A stretch of 64,000 nucleotides of DNA, taken from contig OW818686.1 of assembly GCA_942493305.1 (NCBI GenBank), positions 2,666,001 through 2,730,000 of the forward strand, in the 5' to 3' direction. Position 1 is the stretch's first letter. The number at the start of each line of letters is the position of its first letter. A model generated the notes under the pieces. That model did no database searches, was not told the DNA's origin, and saw only the letters and a program-made list of their open reading frames with translations. The DNA is from UBA7672 sp030824255 (GTDB taxonomy: Bacteria > Pseudomonadota > Alphaproteobacteria > Caulobacterales > Hyphomonadaceae). Positions 23,883 to 33,477 of this stretch are shown here, piece by piece. The translations under genes were made by a program, and so were the position numbers.

Positions 23883-25097
23883 GTGACCACCGCCTCAACC
23901 GGCCCGCTCGCGGGCGTGAAAATCCTGGACCTCTCGACAGTGGTCCTCGGCCCCTACGCCACCCAGCTGCTGGGCGACATGGGCGCGGATGTCATCAAGG
24001 TGGAGAACGGCACGGGCGACATCATGCGCCACGCCGGCCCGTCGCCCTCGCCGAACATGGGCGCCATCTACATGGGCTGCAATCGCAACAAACGCGCGAT
24101 CCTGCTCGACCTGAAGAACCCCGAAGGCATTGAGGCCCTGAAACGCCTCGTGAAGCAGTCAGACGTGTTCTTCACCAACATCCGCATGGACGGCCTCAAG
24201 CGCCTCGGACTGGGCTACGAGGATCTCGCGAAGATCCGCGAGGACATCATCTACGTTCACTGCGCCGGATATGGCGCCAGCGGTCCCTATGCCGGCCTGC
24301 CGGCCTACGACGATCTCATCCAGGCAGGCTCCGGCATCGCCGATCTGTTCCACGTCCGCGACGGCGGCGCGCCGCAATACATGCCGGCCCTGATGGCTGA
24401 TAAAGTGTCGGGCTTGCACGCGGCCTACGCGACCATCGCCGGCCTCTTCGCCAAGGCCACCAGCGGCAAGGGCCAGTTCATCGAAGCGCCGATGCTGGAA
24501 AGCCTCACGGCCTTCAACCTGGTCGAGAACCTCTACGGCCACACTTTCAATCCGCCGATGGCGCAGATGGCCTACACCCGCTCATCCAGCATCAACCGCA
24601 AGCCATACCCCACGAAGGACGGCTATATCGGCATCATGCCCTACAGCGACAAGCAGTGGGTGACGTTCTTCGAACTCGGCGGCCGCCCCGAGATCATGAC
24701 CACCGATCCGCGCTTCTCCACCTACAACGCCCGCACCGCCAACATCGGCGCGCTCTACCAGCTCGTGGGCGAAGTCGCCGCCACCAAGTCGACGGACGAA
24801 TGGCTGAAACTGCTCGCCAAGGCAGACATCCCCGCCGCGCGCTGCTCCACGCTGCAGGAAGTCCTCGAAGATCCGCACCTGCGCGAGACCGGCTTTATCC
24901 ACGAGCGTGAACACCCGGCAGGCTTCCCCTATCTGGCCCTGCAGCACCCGGTGAACTTCACCGGTACGCCGGCCGATATTCGCCGCGATCCGCCTCTGCT
25001 GGGCGAGCACACCGTGGAAGTCCTGCTGGAGGTTGGCTTCAGCCAGGCCGACGCCGAGCGCATCGCGAGGGAAGCTGCGGCCAAGGCCGCAAGCTAG
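23883..25097 (+). CDS. Class III CoA-transferase (CaiB/BaiF family)
   Basis: This 404-residue protein is a typical family III CoA-transferase. The N-terminus reads PLAGVKILDLSTVVLGPYATQ, then LLGDMGADVIKVE and NRNKRAILLDLKNPEG. The probable catalytic Asp lies in PALMADKVSGLHAA, and HLRETGFI sits near the C-terminus. Family members move CoA between acyl-CoA and carboxylic acids, or act as racemases. GTG at 23883 is the likely start, with GGGAGA upstream. The neighbours (irr, a small hypothetical gene) do not reveal the substrate. Confidence 0.92.
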   Translation: MTTASTGPLAGVKILDLSTVVLGPYATQLLGDMGADVIKVENGTGDIMRHAGPSPSPNMGAIYMGCNRNKRAILLDLKNPEGIEALKRLVKQSDVFFTNIRMDGLKRLGLGYEDLAKIREDIIYVHCAGYGASGPYAGLPAYDDLIQAGSGIADLFHVRDGGAPQYMPALMADKVSGLHAAYATIAGLFAKATSGKGQFIEAPMLESLTAFNLVENLYGHTFNPPMAQMAYTRSSSINRKPYPTKDGYIGIMPYSDKQWVTFFELGGRPEIMTTDPRFSTYNARTANIGALYQLVGEVAATKSTDEWLKLLAKADIPAARCSTLQEVLEDPHLRETGFIHEREHPAGFPYLALQHPVNFTGTPADIRRDPPLLGEHTVEVLLEVGFSQADAERIAREAAAKAAS

Positions 25098-25273
25098 GCG
25101 CAGCCCGGAGCACCCGGCGAGCGCTGTCATCGATGATGGATTGCGTGGTGCTGGGCTTCGTCCGCGTGGAGACAACCACGGGAAGGCCGTTCATGGCGCG
25201 GCGCGAGAAGGCAGGCCGCGCGCTGGCCTATCGCCCCCGGCGGGTCAGCCGGCGTGGAGGGCAGGCTGAAAGA

Positions 25274-25501
25274 TCAGGCGACGCGACGGATGAAGAAGTT
25301 TTTCGGCTTCGGCGCGTCAGTCGCCTCGGCGATTTCGTGGAAGGTCGTCCGCACATCCAGCCCGAAAGTATCCAGGGCATTCATTGCGGCTTCGAGATCC
25401 GCCATGGCGACGCGCCACACCGGAACACCGTCGATACGGTCGTCGGCGTCTTCACCGATCAAGGCGCAATATCGCCTGGCAAGCTGCTCGTAGGCAGTCA
25501 T
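25274..25501 (-). CDS. Small hypothetical protein (75 residues)
   Basis: MTAYEQLARRYCALIGE... is a 75-residue acidic soluble protein with PVWRVAMADLEAAMNALDTF in the middle and a basic end (FFIRRVA). I do not recognise a family. A GAGGGA ribosome site about six bases before the ATG at 25501 supports it; an in-frame ATG five codons upstream is an alternative. An overlapping plus-strand frame of 141 residues is less likely because it has no signal or motif. The gene is divergent from the two-domain TetR gene. Confidence 0.6.
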   Translation of the reverse strand: MTAYEQLARRYCALIGEDADDRIDGVPVWRVAMADLEAAMNALDTFGLDVRTTFHEIAEATDAPKPKNFFIRRVA

Positions 25502-25676
25502 GGCTCTATCCCTCATGGTCCCGTGAACCATGCAGCAAGGCTCAAGCCAACAAGCTGACTTTTTCGTTAATCCCGGGTTCACCGTGAAAAAACCTCGCCA
25601 AATAAGCGATTGCGGGTGTCCGGAATTCGTTATTCTGTCAGGCGAACTCCTGAAACGATAATCGAACAGGCAATCA

Positions 25677-26936
25677 GTGCTCAGCCGCAAGACCCACGAT
25701 GAGACAGCCGGCCTTGCCGAGCGGGAAGGGGCCGCTCCCGGCCCGGACCGGTTTGAGCGTCGCCGCGCCGATATCATCGCGGCTGCCATTCCCGTTCTCA
25801 ACGGCCATGGCTTCAAGGGGATGCGCCTGACTGCCGTCGCGGAACTGATCGGCCTGCGCGCCACCGGCGTCACCTATTACTTCCCGCGTAAGGAAGAGCT
25901 GGCCGTCGCCTGCCTCGAGTCCGGCTACGCCATCTTCCACGAGTTGCTGGACCAGGCGGAGCAGGCCCCCGATGCGGCGTCCCGCATCGCCCGCCTGATC
26001 TCGCTGTTTGTTGAGCGCGATGCGGCTGTGCGGCGGGGAGAGGCGATGCCGCTCTCCTCCTTCGCGTCCATCCGCGCGCTGGAGGGCGAGCATCGCGATC
26101 GCGTCACCGAGGGCTACAAGCGCATGTTCCGCCGTGTGCGCGGCCTGCTGGCCACGCCAGAGCTTGCGCATATCGACAAGGTCGGCCGCACGATCCGCAC
26201 GCTGGTCCTGCTGGAGCAGCTCTACTGGGCCAATGTCTGGCTCGGCGACTTTGACCTCGAACACTTCCCCCGCCTCGCGCAGCGGATGACCGACATCGTT
26301 GTGAATGGCCTTGGGCTGCCCGAAGCTGACCTCACGCCCAGCGACCTTGATCTTCGCAATGCCGACGCCTCGCGTGACGCCGCGAAGGAAAATTTCCTGA
26401 TGGCGGCGACGCGCCAGATCAATGAGCATGGCTATCGCGGCGCGTCTGTCGACAGGATCTCTGCAAGCCTGAATCTCACCAAGGGCGCATTCTACCACCA
26501 TAACGAGGCGAAGGACGATCTTGTCGCCGCCTGCTTCCGCCGCAGCTTCGGCATAGCGCGCGAAGCACAGCGTCGCGTGCGTGCGATGCCGGGTACGGAA
26601 TTCAACCGCCTGCTCACGGCGGCGGCCGGCTTGATCCGCTTTCAGCTTGGCGCGGAAGGCCCGCTTCTGCGCACATCAGTGCTCTCATCGATGCCGCAGG
26701 AGCACCAGGTCGAGATCATGTCGCAATCTTACAAGGTCAGCCGGCAGTTCTCGTCCTTCATCGCGGATGCCGTGGCCGATGGCTCCGGCCGCGCTGTCGA
26801 TCCTGCCGTGGCGGGCGCAATGCTTCATGCGGGCATCAACGTGGCCTCGGATGTCCGCATCCTCGACCTGTCGCACGAGTCCGACATCGTCGGCCGCTTC
26901 ATGCAGGTCCTGTTCAGCGGGCTCGCCGCGCGCTGA
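25677..26936 (+). CDS. Tandem TetR regulator (two TetR domains in one chain)
   Basis: This 419-residue protein contains two TetR units. The first helix-turn-helix is at about 29-80 (IIAAAIPVLNGHGFKGMRL, then TGVTYYFPRKEELAVACLE). The second is at about 240-292 (FLMAATRQINEHGYRGASV, then KGAFYHHNEAKDDLVAACF). Each is followed by its own ligand/dimerisation-type helices. TetR proteins normally act as dimers of single-domain chains, so this one may act as a built-in dimer or recognise an asymmetric operator. The start is probably GTG at 25677. The target is unknown. Confidence 0.88.
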   Translation: MLSRKTHDETAGLAEREGAAPGPDRFERRRADIIAAAIPVLNGHGFKGMRLTAVAELIGLRATGVTYYFPRKEELAVACLESGYAIFHELLDQAEQAPDAASRIARLISLFVERDAAVRRGEAMPLSSFASIRALEGEHRDRVTEGYKRMFRRVRGLLATPELAHIDKVGRTIRTLVLLEQLYWANVWLGDFDLEHFPRLAQRMTDIVVNGLGLPEADLTPSDLDLRNADASRDAAKENFLMAATRQINEHGYRGASVDRISASLNLTKGAFYHHNEAKDDLVAACFRRSFGIAREAQRRVRAMPGTEFNRLLTAAAGLIRFQLGAEGPLLRTSVLSSMPQEHQVEIMSQSYKVSRQFSSFIADAVADGSGRAVDPAVAGAMLHAGINVASDVRILDLSHESDIVGRFMQVLFSGLAAR

Positions 26937-27079
26937 TCGTCCCGCGCGCCTGCATCGCAGTCGCTGAAGGCTGTCTTCTGAAGTGATCGAACTGCGCGGC
27001 GCCGCAGCATTACATCGCAAAGTCGCGGTGGTAGTCTCATCCGTATCGACCATCTCGAACTTTCGGTTCGGAGGATACG

Positions 27080-28018
27080 ATGCACCGAAACATCTTCAGC
27101 CTTGTCTGCATCCTCGGGCTTCCGCTCGCGGCATGCGATTCCGGCGCGCCCACGCCCGAGCCGGTTGCTTTCACGGCCGCCCCGCTTGTCCTTGAAGGCG
27201 TGTGGGAGCGCGCCGAGGTTCTGCTGGATTCCGGGCCTGACGCCGGCATCCACCTGCTGGACGTCCAGCCCAGCATCTACATTTTCGCCAAGACCCATTA
27301 CGGTGTCGCGGCAGTCGAAGGCTTTGCGCCGCGTCCCTATCTCAGTGAAGAGCCAACGGATGCCGAACGCGGACGTGCGCTCATTCCATATCTGGGCGAG
27401 ATGGGCGCTTACACCAATGTCGATGGGAAGCTGAAGCTCGCGCCCATCGTCACGAAGGATCCCGCCGAGACGGACGGCGAAACGACGAGGGAGTTCGATG
27501 TCGTCTGGGACGGGATAGACGTCTGGTTGAACTCTGCGGCGACTGACGGCGGAAGCGTGAAGGTTCGCCTCACGCGGGTCGATCAGGATATGGCGCTGGC
27601 GACGCCGGATGCGCAGCGTCTTGCCGGGGTCTGGCGGCGTGCGGAAATGGTCATCGGCGCAGGCCCCGATGCAGGCACGCACAAGGATGATGCACAGCCC
27701 GGCTTTTATATCTTCACGCCGCGCGCGTTCATCGGGACCTACGTGTCTTCGTTTGTGCCGCGTCCGTTGCTGGGCTCAGCTCCGACGGATGAAGCATGGG
27801 GCGCCAACTACCAGTCCTTTGTCAGCTTCGGGGGTGCTTACACGCTCAGGGACGATGTTCTCGTCCTTCGCGCCACTGTTTCCCAGAACCCCAACACGAT
27901 GTTGGGGCGTCCCTTTCAGGCAATCGACGTGAAGTGGGAAGGCGAGGATGTCTGGTTCATCTACCGGAACTCTGCGGGCGTCGAAAATCGCACGCGCCTT
28001 GTTCGCGTGGCTGATTGA
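27080..28018 (+). CDS. Lipoprotein built from two copies of an unknown ~129-residue domain
   Basis: This 312-residue lipoprotein has a lipobox (LPLAAC, lipidated Cys19) and a strong GGAGGA ribosome site. The mature part is two tandem copies, about residues 38-166 and 181-309. Each begins L(E/A)GVW-RAE with GPDAG shortly after. It continues with a Q-P--YIF strand, an F-PRP loop with PTD, a G-AYT turn and the end of the unit DVxWxGxDVW. The repeat looks beta-rich and lipocalin-like in feel (GVW start), but I cannot assign a family. It probably sits in the outer membrane facing the periplasm. Confidence 0.75.
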   Translation: MHRNIFSLVCILGLPLAACDSGAPTPEPVAFTAAPLVLEGVWERAEVLLDSGPDAGIHLLDVQPSIYIFAKTHYGVAAVEGFAPRPYLSEEPTDAERGRALIPYLGEMGAYTNVDGKLKLAPIVTKDPAETDGETTREFDVVWDGIDVWLNSAATDGGSVKVRLTRVDQDMALATPDAQRLAGVWRRAEMVIGAGPDAGTHKDDAQPGFYIFTPRAFIGTYVSSFVPRPLLGSAPTDEAWGANYQSFVSFGGAYTLRDDVLVLRATVSQNPNTMLGRPFQAIDVKWEGEDVWFIYRNSAGVENRTRLVRVAD

Positions 28019-28044
28019 GCGCGGCTGGTCGCGGGACAGTTTCG

Positions 28045-28079
28045 ACAAAATAAAAGCGCCGGCCCCGAGGGGCCGGCGC
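28045..28079 (-). terminator. Rho-independent terminator of the TonB receptor gene
   Basis: On the minus strand GCGCCGGCCCC (28079-28069) pairs with GGGGCCGGCGC (28066-28056), followed by TTTTATTTTG. This is a strong GC stem with a T-rich tail, 48 bases after the receptor stop codon. It also lies just behind the convergent lipoprotein gene. Confidence 0.85.
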
Positions 28080-28126
28080 GAGTAGGGAACTAACCGAAGT
28101 TAGAGAAACCGTGGTTCCTGCTTCGT

Positions 28127-30706
28127 CTAGTAATGGATCATGAAGTCGACGCCCATCATGCGGGGCGGCGTGTAGGAGAACGTCTGGTAACGACCGCCGT
28201 CGGCAGGACGGTAGTTGTTGGCGCTGACGCTCGTGTTCTGCTCTTCGTCCAGCAGATTGCGGACCCACAGGGTGAGGCCGAACAGTTCGTCGGACGACTT
28301 CCAGTTGAGGCGGGCATCGACGTTCTCGTAAGCGGGCGAGAGCTCCGTTTCGTTGTTGAAGAACGACTCGTAGAACTCGTCGCGCCAAGAGTAGCTGACC
28401 GTCGGCAGGAAGTACGAACCGTCTTCCATCTCGATCATGTACGACGCGTTCATCGCGACCTTGTGCTTCGGCGTCTGCGACAGCGTGTTGCCTTCGACCG
28501 AGCGCTGGTAAAGCGGGTCCGTCGGAGCGCGCGTCGGATCCACATACGTGCCCGAGTCCGAAACTTCGGCGTTCAGGTAGGCGTAGGTGAAGCCGATGTT
28601 CAGCGGATCGATCGGGTTCCAGGTCGCTTCGAGTTCGAAGCCGGTCGTTTCAACTTCCGGCAGGTTGACGAAGCGGGTGGACGCCGTTTGCACGCCGCCA
28701 ACAGTGCTGACTTCCGACAGCGGAGCCTGTGCGTCGGTGTACTTGTACAGGAAGATGGAGGCGTTGGTCGTCAGGCCGAAGTCGACCCACTCCTGCTTCC
28801 AGCCGCCTTCGTACGAGTCGACGAATTCAGCGTCGGTGTAGGGGCTTGCGCCGAAGCCGAGGTTGTTGAAGCCGCCGGCCTTGTAGCCGCGCGAGTACTT
28901 CGCGAACATCAGCGTGTCGTCCCACGGACGGTATTCGATACCGGCGGTACCCGTCACAGCTTCCCAATCGCCTTCCAGGCGGCGCACGGCAAAGCCGCGA
29001 GCATCATAGAACGCGCCCGGCGAGGCCGCGACCGCGGCGCCGTACTGCGACGCCGTGATGTTGGAGTACAGCGGCAGGCCGTTAGCGGTGCAGAGGATGT
29101 AGCAGGCGAGGAAGCCTTCTTCCTTCGACTCCTTGATGTCCTGCGAGTAACGCAGTCCGGCCGTGAGCTTGATCTGGTCCGTGAGCGTGTAGTCGGCCTG
29201 GCCATAGAGGCCGTAGGCGTTGAACAGGCTCGTGTTGGCGAAGTATTGCAGGTAGCGATCCGGGTTCGCGATGAACGTGCCCGTGCCAAGGTTGAAGTAG
29301 CTGTCAGCCAGCGGCTCGTTGTCGAGCGTCTGGACCTGACCCGGCTGCTTCGAGTTTTCCTGGTACTGGTAGGCGCCGACGATCCACTGCAGCGGTCCAT
29401 CCATGGTCGAGATCAGGTTGATCTCGTTGGAGAACAGCGAGCGGCTTTCGGCGTACAGGTTCTTCACGTTCGGGTAGATCGTGCGCGGAGCCGTCGTGTA
29501 GCAGAAGCCCGGAGCGGCCGCGAGCGTGGAGCCCGGGAAGCCGATCACGGTCGGCAGGCCGCAGACCGGGTTGGTTGAGGCAACCGAGTTGTACGTGATC
29601 GACTGGATCGGCGTGCCGTCCGGATCGCTTTCCAGTTTGTAATCGTAGAACGTGTAGCCGCCGGTGTATTTGATGTCGAACCAGTCGGTCGAGTAGATGC
29701 CTTCGAAGATGGCTTCGTCATACTGGTCGAGCTTGGCGGTCGGCGAGTAGTTCGTGTTGTACGCGTGCTCGCCGCTCGTCGCGAACGGGTTGTCCGTGCG
29801 CGTGCCCATCTGCGTGTACGAGATCACGGACGGGTTGGAATAGGCGAATGCCGGGTTGGGGCCGGAGCCGCCAGCCAGGTTGAAGTTCGGCAGGTACGGC
29901 GCGTTAGAGAAGCTGGCCGTCTGGCCGCCCGGCGGGCCCGATTTGTCGTAACCCGAGTCAGCAACCTTCACCCACCAGGTGAAGCGATCGCCAATCTCGC
30001 CTTCGAGCTGGCCCTCGTAATAGTAGTCGTCGATTTCCCAGCCAACGTTCTCGCCAAGGCCGTGGTTGTAGTCGATGCCGTTGCGCTGTTCGCGCTGGCC
30101 GGCGACACGGTAGCGGATCGAGTCGGTGATCGGGCCGGACACGGCCGCAACCACGTTGCGGTAGTCATAGCTGCCGGCGCCGAGTTTGAGGTCGATCGAG
30201 AAATCGTCCGTCGGGCGCTTGGAGATCGTGTTGATCGCGCCGCCGATGGCGTTGCGGCCGTACAGCGTGCCCTGTGGTCCGCGCAGAACTTCCACGCGCT
30301 GGATCAGAGCCGGGTCTTTGCCGGCCATGACGGCGAACGGCGTATAGAGACCGTCATTGTAGTTGGCCACGCCCGGATCGGCGCCGAAGCTGTTCGTCAG
30401 GCGGCCGATGCCGCGCAGCGTGACGCGCTCGTTGCCGGGGGTGTAGGACAGGCCCGGCGTGACGTTCGTCAGGTCGGTGACAGTGATGACGCCAAGTTCC
30501 TGCTTGGTCTCGGCGGTCAGCGCCGTAACAGCGACGGCGACGTCCTGCAGCGTTTCTTCGCGCTTGTTGGCGGTGATGACGACGACGTCGCCACGGTTGC
30601 TGGCGGCAGTATCAGCCGCCGGTTGGGTGGTTTCTTGCGCAAAGGCGGGGATAGCCGCACCCAGCGCGAGCAAGCTCACGAACGAAAAACGGTATTGAGG
30701 CGCCAT
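28127..30706 (-). CDS. TonB-dependent outer-membrane receptor
   Basis: This 859-residue protein has a signal peptide (cleavage after PAFA, before QETTQ). A TonB-box-like stretch DVVVITANKREETLQDVAVAV leads into a plug domain containing VEVLRGPQGTLYGRNAIGGAIN. A 22-strand type barrel ends in the terminal aromatic residue of VDFMIHY. Such receptors import iron complexes, sugars or other large solutes using TonB-ExbBD energy. The substrate is not evident. The protein has the length and plug style common in sphingomonad and caulobacterial receptors. It ends before a strong terminator. The 320 bases upstream hold several inverted repeats. Confidence 0.95.
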   Translation of the reverse strand: MAPQYRFSFVSLLALGAAIPAFAQETTQPAADTAASNRGDVVVITANKREETLQDVAVAVTALTAETKQELGVITVTDLTNVTPGLSYTPGNERVTLRGIGRLTNSFGADPGVANYNDGLYTPFAVMAGKDPALIQRVEVLRGPQGTLYGRNAIGGAINTISKRPTDDFSIDLKLGAGSYDYRNVVAAVSGPITDSIRYRVAGQREQRNGIDYNHGLGENVGWEIDDYYYEGQLEGEIGDRFTWWVKVADSGYDKSGPPGGQTASFSNAPYLPNFNLAGGSGPNPAFAYSNPSVISYTQMGTRTDNPFATSGEHAYNTNYSPTAKLDQYDEAIFEGIYSTDWFDIKYTGGYTFYDYKLESDPDGTPIQSITYNSVASTNPVCGLPTVIGFPGSTLAAAPGFCYTTAPRTIYPNVKNLYAESRSLFSNEINLISTMDGPLQWIVGAYQYQENSKQPGQVQTLDNEPLADSYFNLGTGTFIANPDRYLQYFANTSLFNAYGLYGQADYTLTDQIKLTAGLRYSQDIKESKEEGFLACYILCTANGLPLYSNITASQYGAAVAASPGAFYDARGFAVRRLEGDWEAVTGTAGIEYRPWDDTLMFAKYSRGYKAGGFNNLGFGASPYTDAEFVDSYEGGWKQEWVDFGLTTNASIFLYKYTDAQAPLSEVSTVGGVQTASTRFVNLPEVETTGFELEATWNPIDPLNIGFTYAYLNAEVSDSGTYVDPTRAPTDPLYQRSVEGNTLSQTPKHKVAMNASYMIEMEDGSYFLPTVSYSWRDEFYESFFNNETELSPAYENVDARLNWKSSDELFGLTLWVRNLLDEEQNTSVSANNYRPADGGRYQTFSYTPPRMMGVDFMIHY

Positions 30707-31026
30707 GCGACGCGATCTCCCTGAATGAAACGGTGCTCCCGCGGCGTCCTATATTTTTTCTTGCGGACGACGACGTCACCGGATGTAGCAACATCCAGAT
30801 AACGCTTTCTGAAATTGCGGTTTGCATTACCAACCGTCAACCACGATGTACTTCGTTGGTTTCGGATTCCGGAAAAATTGGCCGAAAAGACACGGGGAAT
30901 GCCGCAAGCGCGCATTTCGCGAGACGCGAGTACATACGCCAATCCCGAATAGTTCGAATGTGCGGTATGTAAAAAGGGACGGGAAAACCGCACTTATTGT
31001 GCCGTTCTGAACAGTTTACGTAAAGG
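30707..31026. other. Intergenic region upstream of the TonB receptor, rich in inverted repeats
   Basis: No gene is seen in these 320 bases. Three inverted repeats are visible: GGATGT-AGCA-ACATCC (30781-30796), TCGCG-AGA-CGCGA (30917-30929) and ACATAC/GTATGT (30932-30937, 30965-30970). The stretch is more AT-rich than its surroundings. It includes AAAAAATATAGG on the minus strand about 45 bases before the receptor start, which may hold the -10 element. It is the likely control region of the receptor. Confidence 0.5.
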
Positions 31027-33477
31027 TCAGGTTCCGCGAGGGCGTGCGCGGCTGGTAGGGTTGGCTGACGCGGGGTCATCAGGCCAGGCGTGTTTCGGAT
31101 ACCGGCCTTTCATGTCCTTCCTCATGTCGTGGTACCCGCCAGACCAGAAGGAAGGTATGTCGCGAGTCAGCGCCACGGGGCGCATTGCAGGCGAAAGCAG
31201 CGACACTGTCAGTGCGATTCGCCCGTCCGCGATGGCCGGATGAACCGCCAGCCCGAACGCCTCCTGCACCTTGCATTCAACCGTCGGGCCGCCCTCGGTC
31301 GTGTAGTCGATATCCACCGTTTTGCCGACCGGCGCTGTCCAGTGCAGCGGGGCGAGGCGGGCCAGGTCGCGCGGCAAGGGCCAGTCGAGCAACGTCAGTG
31401 CCGCGTCAGCCAGCTCCCGCCCGCCCAGCGTATCCAGCGCCGAGGCGCCGTGAAGCAGCGGTCCCAGCCAGTCTTCCAGCCGCGCCAGCGCCATGCTGCG
31501 GAAGTCCTGCGGCCACGGGTCGCCAATCGCCTTCGCCAGCACGTCCACGCGCCGGATGGTGGTCTCCACCGCAGCCCCGTTCTTCAGCAGGCCGAGCCCG
31601 TTCTCGCGGATAGCCTCCAGCAGCGCCGCCTGAACCAGCTCGCCCGATGGCGCGGGCAGGGGTGCTTCCTCCAGCGTGATCGCGCCCAGCCGGCGTATGC
31701 GCCGCGCTTTCACGCGCCGCAGCGCCGGATCGTAACGCGCCTCCTCGTGCGTCTCCACCGCGCCCGAGGCCAGCGCGTCGTCCTCGCTTATCCGCGCCGC
31801 CAGCGTGATGCGCAGGTCAGCCCCCGCGCCCGTTATGTCAGCCACGGCCAGCCAAGCCTGCGCCGCCGACGGATCGGTCTCGTCCAGCATCGCCCCGCGA
31901 CCGCCCGCCAACACGAACCGCCCCGCTGCCTGTCCGCGCAGCCGTGCGATCCGCTCCGGAAAGCCCATGGCAAGCACCGCGCCCGGCGTCATCGGCTGCC
32001 CGCCCTTGCCGCCGGCCATGCGCGCCCAACGCCCCGCAAGATCCCGCATTGCCTTGCCGCGCTGACCGTTGTCAGATCTGAATCGCGACAGCCGCTGGTC
32101 CAGATCGTTCGACCGTCCGCCCAGATCCCGCTCGCTCATCACCGCGGCGATCTCCGCCGCCAGCATTGCCTGGCCGTGCTCCGCCGCCTTCAGCACCATC
32201 AGCGCAAGTCTCGGCGCCAGGGGCAGGTCGCTGATCCTGCGCCCCAGCGGCGTCAGTTCGCCACCTGCCGTCAGCGCGCGGCTCGCTAACAGATGCTCGC
32301 GCGCCGTCCGCCACGCTGCCTCGCGCGGCTGCGTCATCCAGCTGAGATCGCCCGGCTCCTTCGCGCCCCAGCGTGCAACATCAAGCGCAAGCCCCGTGAG
32401 ATCTGCATTCTCGATTTCCGGCGTAGGCGAGGCTGCAAACCCGCGCATCTCCGCCTCGCGCCACAGCCGATAGCAGACACCCGGACCCGTCCGGCCCGCG
32501 CGTCCGCGCCTCTGGTCCGCATTTGCCACAGCCAGGCGCACCGTCTCCAGCCGCGACACGCCCAACGATGGATCAAAGCGCGGCACGCGTGCAAATCCCG
32601 CATCGACCACAACGCGCACACCCTCGATCGTGATCGCGCTCTCCGCGATATCGGTCGCGATGACCACCTTCCGCTTGTCCTTCGGCGCCGGCGCAATCGC
32701 TGCCGACTGCTCCTGCGGCGTCAGCGCGCCATAGAGCGGCGCGATGATCACGTCTTCGCCAACGCCTCTGATCCGCTCTGCCGTGCGCTCGATCTCCGCC
32801 ACGCCCGGCAGGAAGGCGAGAACCGATCCACTCTCTTCAGCCAGCGCCTTGCGGATTGCCGCCGCAACCTGATCCTCCAGCCGCGTGCGCGGTTCATAAC
32901 CGAGATAGCGCGTCTCCACCGGCCACGCGCGCCCGAGGCTTTCCACCACGGGGCCATCGAAGAACTCCCGCGTTAGGTTCGCCGGCATCGTCGCCGACAT
33001 CAGCACGATACGCAGGTCTTCGCGCAGCACGCCCTGCGCATCCAGCGCAAAGGCGAGGCCCTCATCCGCATCCAGGGACCGCTCGTGGAATTCGTCAAAC
33101 AGCACCGCTGCAATGCCATCCAGTGCCGGGTCCGAAAGGATCATCCGGCTGAACACGCCCTCGGTCACAACCTCGATCCGAGTCGCCTGCGAAACGCGAA
33201 CATCAAGACGCGACCGTATGCCGATAGTCTGGCCCACCTTCTCGCCGATCGTGCCCGCCATCCGCTCTGCCGCAGCCTTTGCCGCAATCCTGCGCGGCTC
33301 GACAAGGATCAGCTTGCGCGCCCCCGTCCATGCCTCATCAAGCAGCGTCAGCGGAACGCGCGTTGTCTTGCCCGCGCCGGGCGGGGCGGAGATCACAAGG
33401 CGCGTCCGTTCCCGCAACTCCGCAACGATCTGCGGGATAACGTCTTCGATCGGAAGGTCGGATTTCGGCAGGCTCAT
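31027..33477 (-). CDS. hrpB: ATP-dependent RNA helicase HrpB
   Basis: This 816-residue DExH helicase has Walker A SAPPGAGKTTRVPL, the DEFHERSLDADEGLAF box (the HrpB variant of DEAH), SATMP, ATDIAESAITIEGV and RRGRAGRTGPGVCYRLW. A C-terminal HrpB-specific domain follows. Length and motifs fit HrpB. The helicase is widespread, but its RNA substrate is poorly defined. Its ATG overlaps the TGA of the RNA methyltransferase gene (33474-33477), so the two are translationally coupled, suggesting a shared role in RNA maturation. Confidence 0.95.
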   Translation of the reverse strand: MSLPKSDLPIEDVIPQIVAELRERTRLVISAPPGAGKTTRVPLTLLDEAWTGARKLILVEPRRIAAKAAAERMAGTIGEKVGQTIGIRSRLDVRVSQATRIEVVTEGVFSRMILSDPALDGIAAVLFDEFHERSLDADEGLAFALDAQGVLREDLRIVLMSATMPANLTREFFDGPVVESLGRAWPVETRYLGYEPRTRLEDQVAAAIRKALAEESGSVLAFLPGVAEIERTAERIRGVGEDVIIAPLYGALTPQEQSAAIAPAPKDKRKVVIATDIAESAITIEGVRVVVDAGFARVPRFDPSLGVSRLETVRLAVANADQRRGRAGRTGPGVCYRLWREAEMRGFAASPTPEIENADLTGLALDVARWGAKEPGDLSWMTQPREAAWRTAREHLLASRALTAGGELTPLGRRISDLPLAPRLALMVLKAAEHGQAMLAAEIAAVMSERDLGGRSNDLDQRLSRFRSDNGQRGKAMRDLAGRWARMAGGKGGQPMTPGAVLAMGFPERIARLRGQAAGRFVLAGGRGAMLDETDPSAAQAWLAVADITGAGADLRITLAARISEDDALASGAVETHEEARYDPALRRVKARRIRRLGAITLEEAPLPAPSGELVQAALLEAIRENGLGLLKNGAAVETTIRRVDVLAKAIGDPWPQDFRSMALARLEDWLGPLLHGASALDTLGGRELADAALTLLDWPLPRDLARLAPLHWTAPVGKTVDIDYTTEGGPTVECKVQEAFGLAVHPAIADGRIALTVSLLSPAMRPVALTRDIPSFWSGGYHDMRKDMKGRYPKHAWPDDPASANPTSRARPRGT

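Noticed and set aside
25133..25558. 141-residue plus-strand frame
   Set aside because: It overlaps the minus-strand 75-residue gene, which has a better ribosome site and a more protein-like composition; the plus frame has no motif.
29765..30724. 319-residue plus-strand frame opposite the TonB receptor
   Set aside because: It mirrors the codon pattern of a strongly supported receptor gene and has an Arg/Val/Ala-rich composition without any domain.
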